Shown: piece after piece, positions 44,314 to 52,211 of the stretch | Numbering within the stretch: the stretch's first letter is position 1 | Layout of the letters: each line of letters opens with the position of its first letter | Origin: Deltaproteobacteria bacterium | GTDB taxonomy: Bacteria; Myxococcota_A; Polyangia; Nannocystales; Nannocystaceae | Direction: 5' to 3' | DNA length: 64,000 nucleotides | Assembly: GCA_016709225.1 (NCBI GenBank) | Contig: JADJEE010000001.1 | Location: 310,001 to 374,000 of the forward strand | The notes under the pieces: generated by a model | Told to the model about the DNA's origin: nothing | The model's input: the letters and a program-made list of their open reading frames with translations, nothing else | Database searches by the model: none | Translations under genes and position numbers: made by a program

Positions 44314-45840
44314 ATGACACGCAATCGACAGCTGGTTTCGTACGGCGGGCTTCTCGGGGTGTTGGCGCTCGGTCTGGCCTCGTGTGGCGACAAGGATCGC
44401 CAGCAGGAGACCGCATCGGACTCGATGACGATGACCAGCATCACCACGCTGACCGGCGGGGGCACCGACCCGTCGACCACCGATGACACCATCGGCGAGG
44501 CCGACAGCGGCGACAAGCTCGACGTCGGTGCCGGTACCGGTGGTGGCTGCGGTAGCGTCGATCTCGGCTGCACCGATCAGATCGACCTGCTGTTCGTCAT
44601 CGACAACTCGGGCACGATGGCCGAGGAGCAGCAGAACCTCGCGCGCAACTTCCCGCTGCTGGTCGACCGCCTCGAGAACCTGATGGACTCGGCGGGCAAC
44701 TCGATCCAGCCCGACGTGCAGATCATGGTGACCACGACGGACTTCGGCAATCCGTTGTGCACGCCGTTCCAGCCCGCGGGCTACCAGCCGGCCAAGGGTG
44801 CGCCCACGGTCACCGGCTGCAACTCGCGCATCGACGACTTCACCGGCCTGGGCAGCAACCCGACGATGGTGCCGGAGGCCTGCACGAACGTGTGCGCGTC
44901 GGACATCGTGCCGAGCGATCCCTTCATCGCCTTCAACGCCTCGACCGACACCAAGAACGTGCCGGACGTGGCGCCCAAGGACATCAACGCCGACGGCCAG
45001 CTCGACTCCGCGGTCGCGCAGGCGCTGGGCTGCATCGGCCCGCAGGGCATCAACGGCTGCGGCTACGAGGCCCCGCTCGAGACGATGCTGCAGGCGCTCA
45101 ACCCAGGCGCCGAGTGGAACAAGGGTGCGAAGCCGTTCCTGCGCCAGGGCGCACTGCTCGCGATCGCCATCGTCACCGACGAGGTCGAGTGCTCCGTGAA
45201 GGACTACTCCATCATGGAGGACCAGGCCTATCAGGAGATCAACCCGAACAACGGCAACAAGCAGGCCTCGTCGGCGATCTGCTGGAACGCCGGTGTCAGC
45301 TGCAACGGCCCCGACGCCTCCGGCGTGTACAGCGACTGCACCTCGCTCGACGACGGCAAGCTGCAGCCGATCGAGCGCTATACGCAGTACCTCGTCAACG
45401 ACCTGCGCGAGAACCAGAACAAGGAGGTCATCATGCTCGGCATCCTCGGTGTGCCGCTGGTGACCGCCTACAACGAGATGCCGCCCTACAACCCGATCGC
45501 CGGCGGCGAGCTCGCGCTCGAGTACCGCGACTGGCGCGACGGCCAGTACCCGGCGGGTGACATCCTGCCGGCGGAGTTCATGAGCGGCGTCGAGGCGGCG
45601 GACAAGCAGTTCGACTTCGGCATCGGGCCCGGCTGCACCGGCCAGGACGCGATGGGCAACTTCACCGGGCAGGCCACGCCGAACACCCGCGTGATGGAGG
45701 TCTGCCACGCGCTCGACTACTCGGATGCGACCGGCGACAAGATCCGCTGCTGCATCACGTCGATCTGCGACGTCGACTACTCGCCGGCCATCGACTGCCT
45801 CACCGGCATCATCGGCGAGTCGATCCAGCAGCCCGGCTGA
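44314..45840 (+). CDS. vWA-like surface lipoprotein, tandem paralogue 1
   Basis: The protein has 508 residues. MTRNRQLVSYGGLLGVLALGLASC gives a lipobox at Cys-24, then a Thr/Ser/Asp/Gly linker to about residue 78. A von Willebrand A-like domain begins at IDLLFVIDNSGTM, where Asp-97, Ser-99 and Thr-101 form a MIDAS-type metal site. Strands such as VQIMVTTTDFGNPLC and LAIAIVTDEVEC follow. Many Cys residues (CSVKD, CWNAGVSC, CGYEAPLETML) suggest disulfides. The start has a good RBS (AAGGGGAG). A close paralogue follows 304 nt downstream. Such proteins are common in myxobacteria with unknown role; a metal-dependent adhesion function is inference. Confidence 0.85.
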   Translation: MTRNRQLVSYGGLLGVLALGLASCGDKDRQQETASDSMTMTSITTLTGGGTDPSTTDDTIGEADSGDKLDVGAGTGGGCGSVDLGCTDQIDLLFVIDNSGTMAEEQQNLARNFPLLVDRLENLMDSAGNSIQPDVQIMVTTTDFGNPLCTPFQPAGYQPAKGAPTVTGCNSRIDDFTGLGSNPTMVPEACTNVCASDIVPSDPFIAFNASTDTKNVPDVAPKDINADGQLDSAVAQALGCIGPQGINGCGYEAPLETMLQALNPGAEWNKGAKPFLRQGALLAIAIVTDEVECSVKDYSIMEDQAYQEINPNNGNKQASSAICWNAGVSCNGPDASGVYSDCTSLDDGKLQPIERYTQYLVNDLRENQNKEVIMLGILGVPLVTAYNEMPPYNPIAGGELALEYRDWRDGQYPAGDILPAEFMSGVEAADKQFDFGIGPGCTGQDAMGNFTGQATPNTRVMEVCHALDYSDATGDKIRCCITSICDVDYSPAIDCLTGIIGESIQQPG

Positions 45841-46144
45841 TCGGGCGCGCGCCTCGGCGCGGTCCATCGACGCGAGCGCGCGTGGAAGCCCCTCGACGGG
45901 GGCGTTCACGCGCGTTTGTCGTTCTGGCGTGTGGGTGGACGCACGCCGCACCGGTCGCGGCGCGCGGTGGCTCCGGCCGAAGGGCCCACGGCGACGCGAC
46001 CATCCATGCGGCGGGGTCGGCGAATCTTGTGACCACGCGATCGCTCTGACACACTTTTGGCGCGACCGCGGCGACCCCCGCGGTGCACGCACGAGATTCT
46101 GGCTTCGCGGCCGCCCGAGGCCGAACAACGTGGAGATTCCTTCG
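45841..46144. other. Intergenic region between the two vWA-like paralogues
   Basis: This 304-nt gap holds a predicted terminator near its start (45877-45918). A TTGTGA-like sequence near 46028 lies about 17 nt before CACACT; it is only a weak promoter guess. GTGGAGA at 46131-46137 before the ATG at 46145 is a ribosome-binding site. I see no gene here. Confidence 0.5.
45877..45918 (+). terminator. Predicted terminator of the first vWA-like gene
   Basis: Outer arms 45877-45884 and 45907-45914 (8 bp) enclose an inner GCCCC/GGGGC stem. The hairpin is followed by TTTGT, so this is a plausible intrinsic terminator 37 nt after the stop codon. Confidence 0.55.
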
Positions 46145-47662
46145 ATGAAGACGCGCAAGGTTGCACTGCTGGCGGCGACCGCCACCCTGTTCGGGCTCAC
46201 CAGCTGCCAGGACGGCCGGGACGAGCCCATGCTGACCTCGGCGGACGACACCACGATGTCGTCGGTGACCATCACCACCACGGTCGGTGCCGATTCGACC
46301 ACCGCCGAGGAGAGCGGCACCACCGGGCCCAAGCTCGACTCGCTGGTCGACACCACCGGCGGCCCCGGCGACTGCGTGGGCGACGGCAACTGCACGATGA
46401 TCGACCTCGTGTTCGTCATCGACAACAGCGGCACCATGGGTGAGGAGCAGCTCAACCTCGCGGCCAACTTCCCGCTGCTCGTCAACCAGCTGCGCAACCT
46501 GACCGACGCCGCGGGCAACATGCTCTACCCGAGCGTCAACATCATGGTGACCACGACCGACTTCGGTCACCCGTTGTGCACGCCGTTCGAGAAGCCCGAC
46601 TACGAGCCGCGCCGCGGCGCACCGGTCTATCAGGGCTGCAACGCCCGCATCAACCGCTTCACCGGCCTGGGCAACCACAACCCCTTCGTCATCGAAGAGG
46701 CCTGCACCGCGAGCTGTCCGATGGACATCGCCCCGGCCGACCAGTTCCTGCACTTCGATGCGCTCGGCACCAACGTCCCGACCGACGACCCCGCCAAGGC
46801 GCTGTCGTGCATCGGCCCCCAGGGCATCGACGGCTGCGGCTACGAGGCTCCGCTCGAGACCATGCTGCAGGCCATCAACCCCACCGCCTGCTGGAACAAC
46901 CCCAACACCGACGAGTGCAACGCCTCGGAGGAGTGGGGGCAGTTCAGCAAGCCGTTCCTGCGTGACGGCGCGGTGCTGGCGATCGCGATCGTGACCGACG
47001 AGGTCGATTGCTCGGTCGCGGCACCCGAGGGCTTCTCGTACTTCACCAACGAGGCGCAGAACGAGTTCTGGGAGGTCAACCCGCACACCGGCAGCCCGGC
47101 GCCGTCGTCGGCGATCTGCTGGAACGCGGGCGTGCAGTGCAGTGGTCCCGACGCGACCGGTGCGTACACGGACTGCGTCTCGACCGACAACGGCGTGCTG
47201 CACCCGACCGAGCGCTACACCGCGTACCTCGACTACCTCGTGAAGGACCGCAAGAAGCCGGTGGTGATGCTGGGCATCCTCGGCGTGCCCGAGGTCACCG
47301 CGCACAACCCCGACCCACCGTACGAGCCGACCGCCGGCGGTGTCGCTGCGCTCGAGTTCCGCGTCTGGGAGGACACCGATCTCACCCAGGCCGACCTCGA
47401 CGACGGCGTGGAGGTCGAGGACAAGGTGTGGGAGTTCGGCAACATCGCGCCGGGCTGCAACAACGAGAACGGCAGCGCGATCTTCCCGACCCGCGTGCAG
47501 GAGGTCTGCGAGGGCCTCAACCAGCCCGACGATCCGGCCACGCCGAGCATCGACGAGTCGTCGGCGCGTTGCTGCATCGAGTCGATCTGCGATGACGACT
47601 TCAGCGCCGCCATCAACTGCCTGACGGGTGCCATCTCGTCGGCGATTCCGCCGGCCGGCTGA
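46145..47662 (+). CDS. vWA-like surface lipoprotein, tandem paralogue 2
   Basis: The protein has 505 residues. The signal MKTRKVALLAATATLFGLTSC has a lipobox at Cys-21, followed by a Thr-rich linker. The vWA-like domain begins IDLVFVIDNSGTMGEEQLNLAANFPLL, nearly identical in this stretch to the upstream paralogue. Further shared blocks are MVTTTDFG-PLCTPF, CIGPQGI-GCGYEAPLETMLQA, AIAIVTDEV, SSAICWNAGV-C-GPDA and VMLGILGVP. The last ~60 residues also match (CCI-SICD-DFS-AI-CLTG). It adds a short insert around TACWNNPNTDECNASEEW that the other lacks. The start has GTGGAGA 7 nt upstream. The pair arose by tandem duplication followed by considerable divergence. Confidence 0.86.
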   Translation: MKTRKVALLAATATLFGLTSCQDGRDEPMLTSADDTTMSSVTITTTVGADSTTAEESGTTGPKLDSLVDTTGGPGDCVGDGNCTMIDLVFVIDNSGTMGEEQLNLAANFPLLVNQLRNLTDAAGNMLYPSVNIMVTTTDFGHPLCTPFEKPDYEPRRGAPVYQGCNARINRFTGLGNHNPFVIEEACTASCPMDIAPADQFLHFDALGTNVPTDDPAKALSCIGPQGIDGCGYEAPLETMLQAINPTACWNNPNTDECNASEEWGQFSKPFLRDGAVLAIAIVTDEVDCSVAAPEGFSYFTNEAQNEFWEVNPHTGSPAPSSAICWNAGVQCSGPDATGAYTDCVSTDNGVLHPTERYTAYLDYLVKDRKKPVVMLGILGVPEVTAHNPDPPYEPTAGGVAALEFRVWEDTDLTQADLDDGVEVEDKVWEFGNIAPGCNNENGSAIFPTRVQEVCEGLNQPDDPATPSIDESSARCCIESICDDDFSAAINCLTGAISSAIPPAG

Positions 47663-47716
47663 GGCCCCTGCGATCCGGCGCGGCGCCGCGGGTGCCGTCG
47701 CCGCGGCCGCACGCGT

Positions 47717-47755
47717 ACGGGCGTGGGACCTGGTCCGACCAGGGTCCACGCCCGT
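47717..47755. terminator. Strong hairpin between convergent genes
   Basis: Perfect 10-bp arms (47717-47726 and 47746-47755) continue into an imperfect inner stem with a small loop. It lies between the stops of the second vWA-like gene and the winged-helix gene and probably ends both transcripts. No T tract is present. Confidence 0.55.
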
Positions 47756-47768
47756 CGATCGTTGGGCG

Positions 47769-48338
47769 TCACTGCTTGCGCAGGAACGCGTTGCCGTGCC
47801 GGGTGATCTTGAGGCGACGCTTCACGCCGCTGCCCTCGAGATGCACGAAGCCCTTGGCCCGGAGGCTACGCAGGATGATGCGGAGCTGCTCACCGGTGAG
47901 CTTCACCAGCGAGCCCAGCTCGCCCTCGCGCAAGCCACCGCGCTCGGCGAGGCAGCGCAGCACCCGGATGTCGCCGTCGGGGACGTCGGCGCGTCGTCGG
48001 ATCACGAGCGCGCTGGGATCGCCCAGGTCCATCACCGGGTTGCCGTCGGCGTCGAGCTGGACCTCGGGTGCACGGGGGCTACCGTTCTTCGGCGCCGCGC
48101 GCGGTGCCGGCGGCGGCCGCTTGCGCACGGCGTCGATCAGCTCTTGCACCGTGAACAGGCCCAGGACCGCGGACATGTTGGCGCTCGCGCGGGTCGCCGC
48201 GACCAGCTCGCCCAACGTCGCGTGATCGGGGAGTGAGGCGATGACGTCGCGCATCACGGTGCGCAGCGACTCGGCCCACGCATCATCGGCTCGATCGGTG
48301 GCTTGCGCAGCCTCCGGCTGCTGCTCGGGATGCCCCAT
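47769..48338 (-). CDS. Winged-helix DNA-binding domain protein
   Basis: This 189-residue cytoplasmic protein has no signal. The N-terminal part is helical (SLRTVMRDVIASLPDHATLGELVAATR). A disordered Pro/Ala/Lys-rich linker follows at about 90-110. The C-terminal ~75 residues read ADVPDGDIRVLRCLAERGGLREGELGSLVKLTGEQLRIILRSLRAKGFVHLEG. This is a helix-turn-helix arrangement with a predicted wing (SGVKRRLKITRHG), similar to MarR-type winged helices. The start at 48338 was chosen because the coding pattern begins there, although the frame is open further upstream. It could be a transcriptional regulator; no target is evident. Confidence 0.72.
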   Translation of the reverse strand: MGHPEQQPEAAQATDRADDAWAESLRTVMRDVIASLPDHATLGELVAATRASANMSAVLGLFTVQELIDAVRKRPPPAPRAAPKNGSPRAPEVQLDADGNPVMDLGDPSALVIRRRADVPDGDIRVLRCLAERGGLREGELGSLVKLTGEQLRIILRSLRAKGFVHLEGSGVKRRLKITRHGNAFLRKQ

Positions 48339-48741
48339 GCGGATCTCTTTGCCTCGAGGAAGGAGGGAGGTTCGGCCGAGGTGGAGCCTCGACCGGCCCG
48401 CGGCCCCAAGTCGGGCTTCGCGGTGCCTTCGTGGCCTTTCTCGAAGCGACCCGGCCACGGGCGGGCAGGGCTCGATCTCGAAGGGCCGTCGGTTGGGTGC
48501 GACGTACCGCCCCCTTTCACCAGGGGCCGGTCACCGGGTCCAGGTCGCGCCATGGGTGGCTGCACGAGCACCGACCCAAGCGCACCATCTCGTTCGAACG
48601 ACGACGATGTTGCAGAGCGACGGCCGACATTGTCAAGGCCCGCGATGCGCGAGCGGTGCGACCGCGACCCCCCTTCGCCGCATGCCCGCGGGCGGCTTGA
48701 CCGCGGCACGCCCATCGGGGACAAGGGCGGCCGAGGCATTG
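48339..48741. other. Intergenic region between divergent winged-helix and purSL genes
   Basis: This is a 403-nt gap, the largest in the window. I see no gene, clear promoter, riboswitch or repeat in it. An in-frame ATG at 48682 could extend purSL by about 20 residues into the right end. No purine-riboswitch-like conserved element is recognisable by eye. Confidence 0.45.
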
Positions 48742-51714
48742 GTGGCGATCCATCGTTTCGAGGTCGAGCCACGCGGGCATGGCCGTGACGCACTGGCCGC
48801 CGAATGCGCGCATCGAGTTGCGGCACAGCTCGCAGGCGCGGGTGCGAAGGCCGACGCGATCACGTCGCTGGCGTCCACGCTGCGCCCCCACATCCACACT
48901 CGCCGGGTCTACCTGCTGGATCTCGAGCTGACCGACGATGAAGCGGCGCGCGTGCTCGCGGCCGTCGTCGATCCGGTCGCGGAGCGCGGCGCGAGCGGCA
49001 TGTTGTCCGACGCGGCGTGGCCGGCCGACACCGCGGTGCTCACGATCGGCTTCCGTCCCGGGGTCACCGACGCGGTCGGCACCACGCTCAAGCGCGCCGC
49101 GCAGGATTGCCTCGGTCGCACCCTCGCGGGGGCGGCCTACAGCGCGCACGCCTACGCGTTCGCGGGCCCGCGTCGCGACGAGATGCTCGAGGCCGCGCGG
49201 CGGCTGCTGTGCAATCCGCTGATCCAGCGCGCACGGGTCGACCGGCTGCCACGGGTGCTCGACCTCGAGCTGCCCAAGGCCGGCGCCGCCGATCCGCCGC
49301 GGGTCGCGACGGTGCCGCTGCGCGTGGCCGACGACGCGACCCTCCAGCGCATCTCGCAGCAGGGCGTGCTGGCGCTGTCGCTACCGGAGATGCGCGCGAT
49401 CGCGGCCCACTTCCGCGACCGCGGACGCGACCCCACCGACGCCGAGCTCGAGTGCCTGGCGCAGACGTGGAGCGAGCACTGCAAGCACAAGATCTTCGCG
49501 TCGCCGATCGAGCGGGTCGCGGGGGGCACCACCACGATGCTGTCGCAAGGGCTGTTCCGCAGCTTCATCCGCGGCGCCACCGAGGCGGTCGCGGCCGCGC
49601 GCGACGACGGCGACGCGCCGTTCTTGGTGTCGGTGTTCCACGACAACGCCGGGGTCGTCCGCTTCACCGACGACGACCACCTCGTCTACAAGGTCGAGAC
49701 CCACAACTCGCCGTCCGCGCTCGACCCCTACGGTGGGGCGATGACCGGCATCGTCGGCGTCAACCGAGACAGCTTCGGCACCGGGCGCGGCGCCGACCTG
49801 CTGACCAACGTGTGGGGCTACTGCTTCGGCGCGCCCGACCACGCCGATGCGCTGCCGGCCGGGCTCATGCATCCCAAGCGCATCCGCGAGGGCGTGCACC
49901 ATGGCGTCATCGACGGCGGCAACCAGTCGGGCATCCCGTACAGTCGCGGCTTCGAGCTGTTCGACCCACGCTACGCCGGCAAGCCGTTGGTCTTCTGCGG
50001 CACCGTGGCCGTGATGCCGGTTGCCAGCGCCGGGCGACCGACCCACGAGAAGCGCGCCGAGGTCGGCGACGCGATCGTCATGGTCGGCGGACGCATCGGC
50101 AAGGACGGCATCCACGGCGCCACGTTCTCGAGCGAGCGGCTCGACGAGCACGCGCCGGTGCAGGCGGTCCAGATCGGCGACCCCATCACGCAGAAGATGA
50201 TGTTCGACATGCTCACGGTCGCGCGCGATCGCGGGCTGTTCAGCTCGATGACCGACAACGGCGCGGGCGGGCTGTCGTCGTCGGTCGGCGAGATGGCGAC
50301 CAGCAGCGGCGGTGCCGAGCTCGACCTCGCGTGCGCCCCGCTCAAGTACCCCGGGCTGCAGCCGTGGGAGATCCTGGTGTCGGAGGCGCAGGAGCGCATG
50401 ACGGTGGCCGTGCCGCCGGCGCAGCTGCCCGCGTTCCTCGAGCTCGCCCGACGCTACGAGGTCGAGGCCACCGTGCTCGGTCGCTTCACCGACAGCGGCC
50501 GCCTGGTGGTGCGTCACGGCGAGCTCGAGGTGGTCGATCTGCCGCTGTCGTTCCTCCACGACGGCGTGCCGCTGCCGCCGCTGCGCGCCGAGCTGGCGGC
50601 GGCGAAGGTGGCCGCCGCGCCCGATCCGTCGCGCACCGCCGACGCGCAGCTGCCCGAGCTCGTGCTCGCGCTGCTGGCGATGCCCGAGCACGCATGCAAC
50701 GACGCGCTGACGCGACGCTACGACCACGAGGTCAAGGGGCTGTCGGTGATCAAGCCCCACGTCGGGGTCCATCGCGACGTGCCCGCCGGCGCGACCGTCA
50801 TGCGCGCACGGCATGGTCGCCGCGAGGGCGTGGTGCTGGGCGAGGGCGTGCACCCGTTCTACGCCGACCTCGACGCCCGCGCGATGGCCCACGCCTGCGT
50901 CGACGAGGCCGTGCGCCGGGTCGTCGCCGCCGGCGCGCGGGTCGATCGCATCGCCGCACTCGACAATTTCTGCTGGCCCGATCCGGTGCAGAGCGACCGC
51001 ACGCCCGACGGCGCCCACAAGCTGGCGCAGCTGGTCGCGTGTTGCGAGGGCTTGCGCGAGGCCTGCGTCGCGTTCGGTGTGCCGCTGGTGAGCGGCAAGG
51101 ACTCGATGAAGAACGACGCCTCGATCGGCGGCGTGAAGATCTCGATCCCGCCGACCTTGCTGGTCAGCGTGATGGCGCAGATCGACGACGTCGGTGGCGC
51201 GCTCGATCCGGTTGTCATCGAGGACACCGAGCTGTGGCTGCTCGGGCCCACGGCCGACGAGCTGGGCGGCAGCAGCATCCATCGCCTGCTCGGTCACGGC
51301 CTCGCCGGCGCCGTGCCTCAGACCGATCTCGCGGCCGCGGCGGCGCGCCATCGAGCGCTCGCGCAGCTCGTCGCCGACGGGCAGCTCCGCAGCGCGTTGC
51401 CGCTGTCGCGGGGCGGGCTCGCGCTCGCGCTGGCCCACACCGCGCTCGCGAGCGAGCTGTCCATCGAGGTCGGCGTCGACGAGCTGGCGGTGGCCTCGGG
51501 CTTCGTCGCGTTGTTCTCGGAGTCGACCTCGCGGGTGCTGCTGGGCGTCGCGCCCGAGCGCCGCGGTGCGGTGCAGGCCGCGCTGGGTCGCCATGGCCTC
51601 GTCGCGCTCGGCCATGCACGCCGTGGTCGCGCGGGGCTGCGCATCGAGCGTGGCGGTCGAGCGATCGTCGATCTCTCGACGACGCAGCTGCGGGCGCGCT
51701 GGGTCGTCGACTGA
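48742..51714 (+). CDS. purL: Phosphoribosylformylglycinamidine synthase, fused PurS-PurL subunit
   Basis: The protein has about 990 residues and catalyses the fourth step of purine synthesis (FGAR to FGAM) using ammonia from the PurQ glutaminase. The first ~190 residues hold PurS-like sequence: LTIGFRPGVTDAVGTTLKRAAQDCLG and a final LLCNPLIQRARVDRL are a PurS unit, and HRFEVEPRGHGRDALAAE before it may be a second related unit. The PurL part follows, with TWSEHCKHKIF, VYKVETHNSPSALDPYGGAMTGIVGVNRD, TDNGAGGLSSSVGEMA and VPLVSGKDSMKND. The start is uncertain: GTG 48742, TTG 48739 or ATG 48682. purQ is 5.7 kb downstream on the same strand, not adjacent. Confidence 0.93.
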   Translation: MAIHRFEVEPRGHGRDALAAECAHRVAAQLAGAGAKADAITSLASTLRPHIHTRRVYLLDLELTDDEAARVLAAVVDPVAERGASGMLSDAAWPADTAVLTIGFRPGVTDAVGTTLKRAAQDCLGRTLAGAAYSAHAYAFAGPRRDEMLEAARRLLCNPLIQRARVDRLPRVLDLELPKAGAADPPRVATVPLRVADDATLQRISQQGVLALSLPEMRAIAAHFRDRGRDPTDAELECLAQTWSEHCKHKIFASPIERVAGGTTTMLSQGLFRSFIRGATEAVAAARDDGDAPFLVSVFHDNAGVVRFTDDDHLVYKVETHNSPSALDPYGGAMTGIVGVNRDSFGTGRGADLLTNVWGYCFGAPDHADALPAGLMHPKRIREGVHHGVIDGGNQSGIPYSRGFELFDPRYAGKPLVFCGTVAVMPVASAGRPTHEKRAEVGDAIVMVGGRIGKDGIHGATFSSERLDEHAPVQAVQIGDPITQKMMFDMLTVARDRGLFSSMTDNGAGGLSSSVGEMATSSGGAELDLACAPLKYPGLQPWEILVSEAQERMTVAVPPAQLPAFLELARRYEVEATVLGRFTDSGRLVVRHGELEVVDLPLSFLHDGVPLPPLRAELAAAKVAAAPDPSRTADAQLPELVLALLAMPEHACNDALTRRYDHEVKGLSVIKPHVGVHRDVPAGATVMRARHGRREGVVLGEGVHPFYADLDARAMAHACVDEAVRRVVAAGARVDRIAALDNFCWPDPVQSDRTPDGAHKLAQLVACCEGLREACVAFGVPLVSGKDSMKNDASIGGVKISIPPTLLVSVMAQIDDVGGALDPVVIEDTELWLLGPTADELGGSSIHRLLGHGLAGAVPQTDLAAAAARHRALAQLVADGQLRSALPLSRGGLALALAHTALASELSIEVGVDELAVASGFVALFSESTSRVLLGVAPERRGAVQAALGRHGLVALGHARRGRAGLRIERGGRAIVDLSTTQLRARWVVD

Positions 51715-51809
51715 GAAACGTCGTCTCGCCCACGTCGATCATCCCAGGGGCGCCGACGACGGCCACGGTCCGTGACGGATGCGGCCATGGCCGGGGATGA
51801 GGGCGATCG

Positions 51810-52181
51810 ATGGATGTCGTGGGGCGCCGGACGGCGGGGGTGGGAGTGCGGCTGCTGGTCGCGGCCTGGGGGTGTTGGGTCGCGGCCTGCAGCGCGGACG
51901 ACGTACGGGCGCTCGTGCCGGTCTCGCAGTGCACCACCGACGAGGCCTGCATGGAGGCCGACGATCGCTACGACGTCTGCCAATGGGTCTGCGAGGGCCA
52001 CGTCACCTACTGCCAGGTGTCGTGCGAGAACGACGGCGACTGTCGCGGACGCGGGCTGCCCGACGACTACGTGTTCTGCGACATCCCTCGGCCGGGCGAG
52101 GGCTTCTGCAACCCGTACGGCTACGGCTACCCCGACGGCGCCTGCGATCAGGAGGTCCCGGAGATCCCCGACGCGCCGTAG
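51810..52181 (+). CDS. Small Cys-rich lipoprotein
   Basis: This is a 123-residue predicted lipoprotein (MDVVGRRTAGVGVRLLVAAWGCWVAAC). The mature part has about twelve Cys in the order CTTDEACME, DVCQWVCEGHVTYCQVSCENDGDCRGRG, VFCDIP, FCNPYG and ACDQEV. It resembles EGF-like or knottin spacing and should be disulfide-rich. GATGAGGGC upstream of the ATG is a moderate ribosome-binding site. The S9 peptidase gene follows 30 nt after its stop but appears to have its own start signal. Function unknown. Confidence 0.7.
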   Translation: MDVVGRRTAGVGVRLLVAAWGCWVAACSADDVRALVPVSQCTTDEACMEADDRYDVCQWVCEGHVTYCQVSCENDGDCRGRGLPDDYVFCDIPRPGEGFCNPYGYGYPDGACDQEVPEIPDAP

Positions 52182-52196
52182 TCGTCGATCGACTGC

Positions 52197-52202
52197 TACG
52201 CT
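52197..52202 (+). promoter_or_regulatory. TACGCT element 9 nt before the GTG at 52212
   Basis: TACGCT is followed by 9 nt and the GTG of the S9 peptidase gene; no SD is present. The same hexamer precedes the starts at 38214 and 40499. Confidence 0.5.
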
Positions 52203-52211
52203 TGCGCGGCC

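Noticed and set aside
48339..48741. Purine riboswitch or PurR-type operator before purSL
   Set aside because: No recognisable conserved aptamer segments or clear palindrome were found in the gap.
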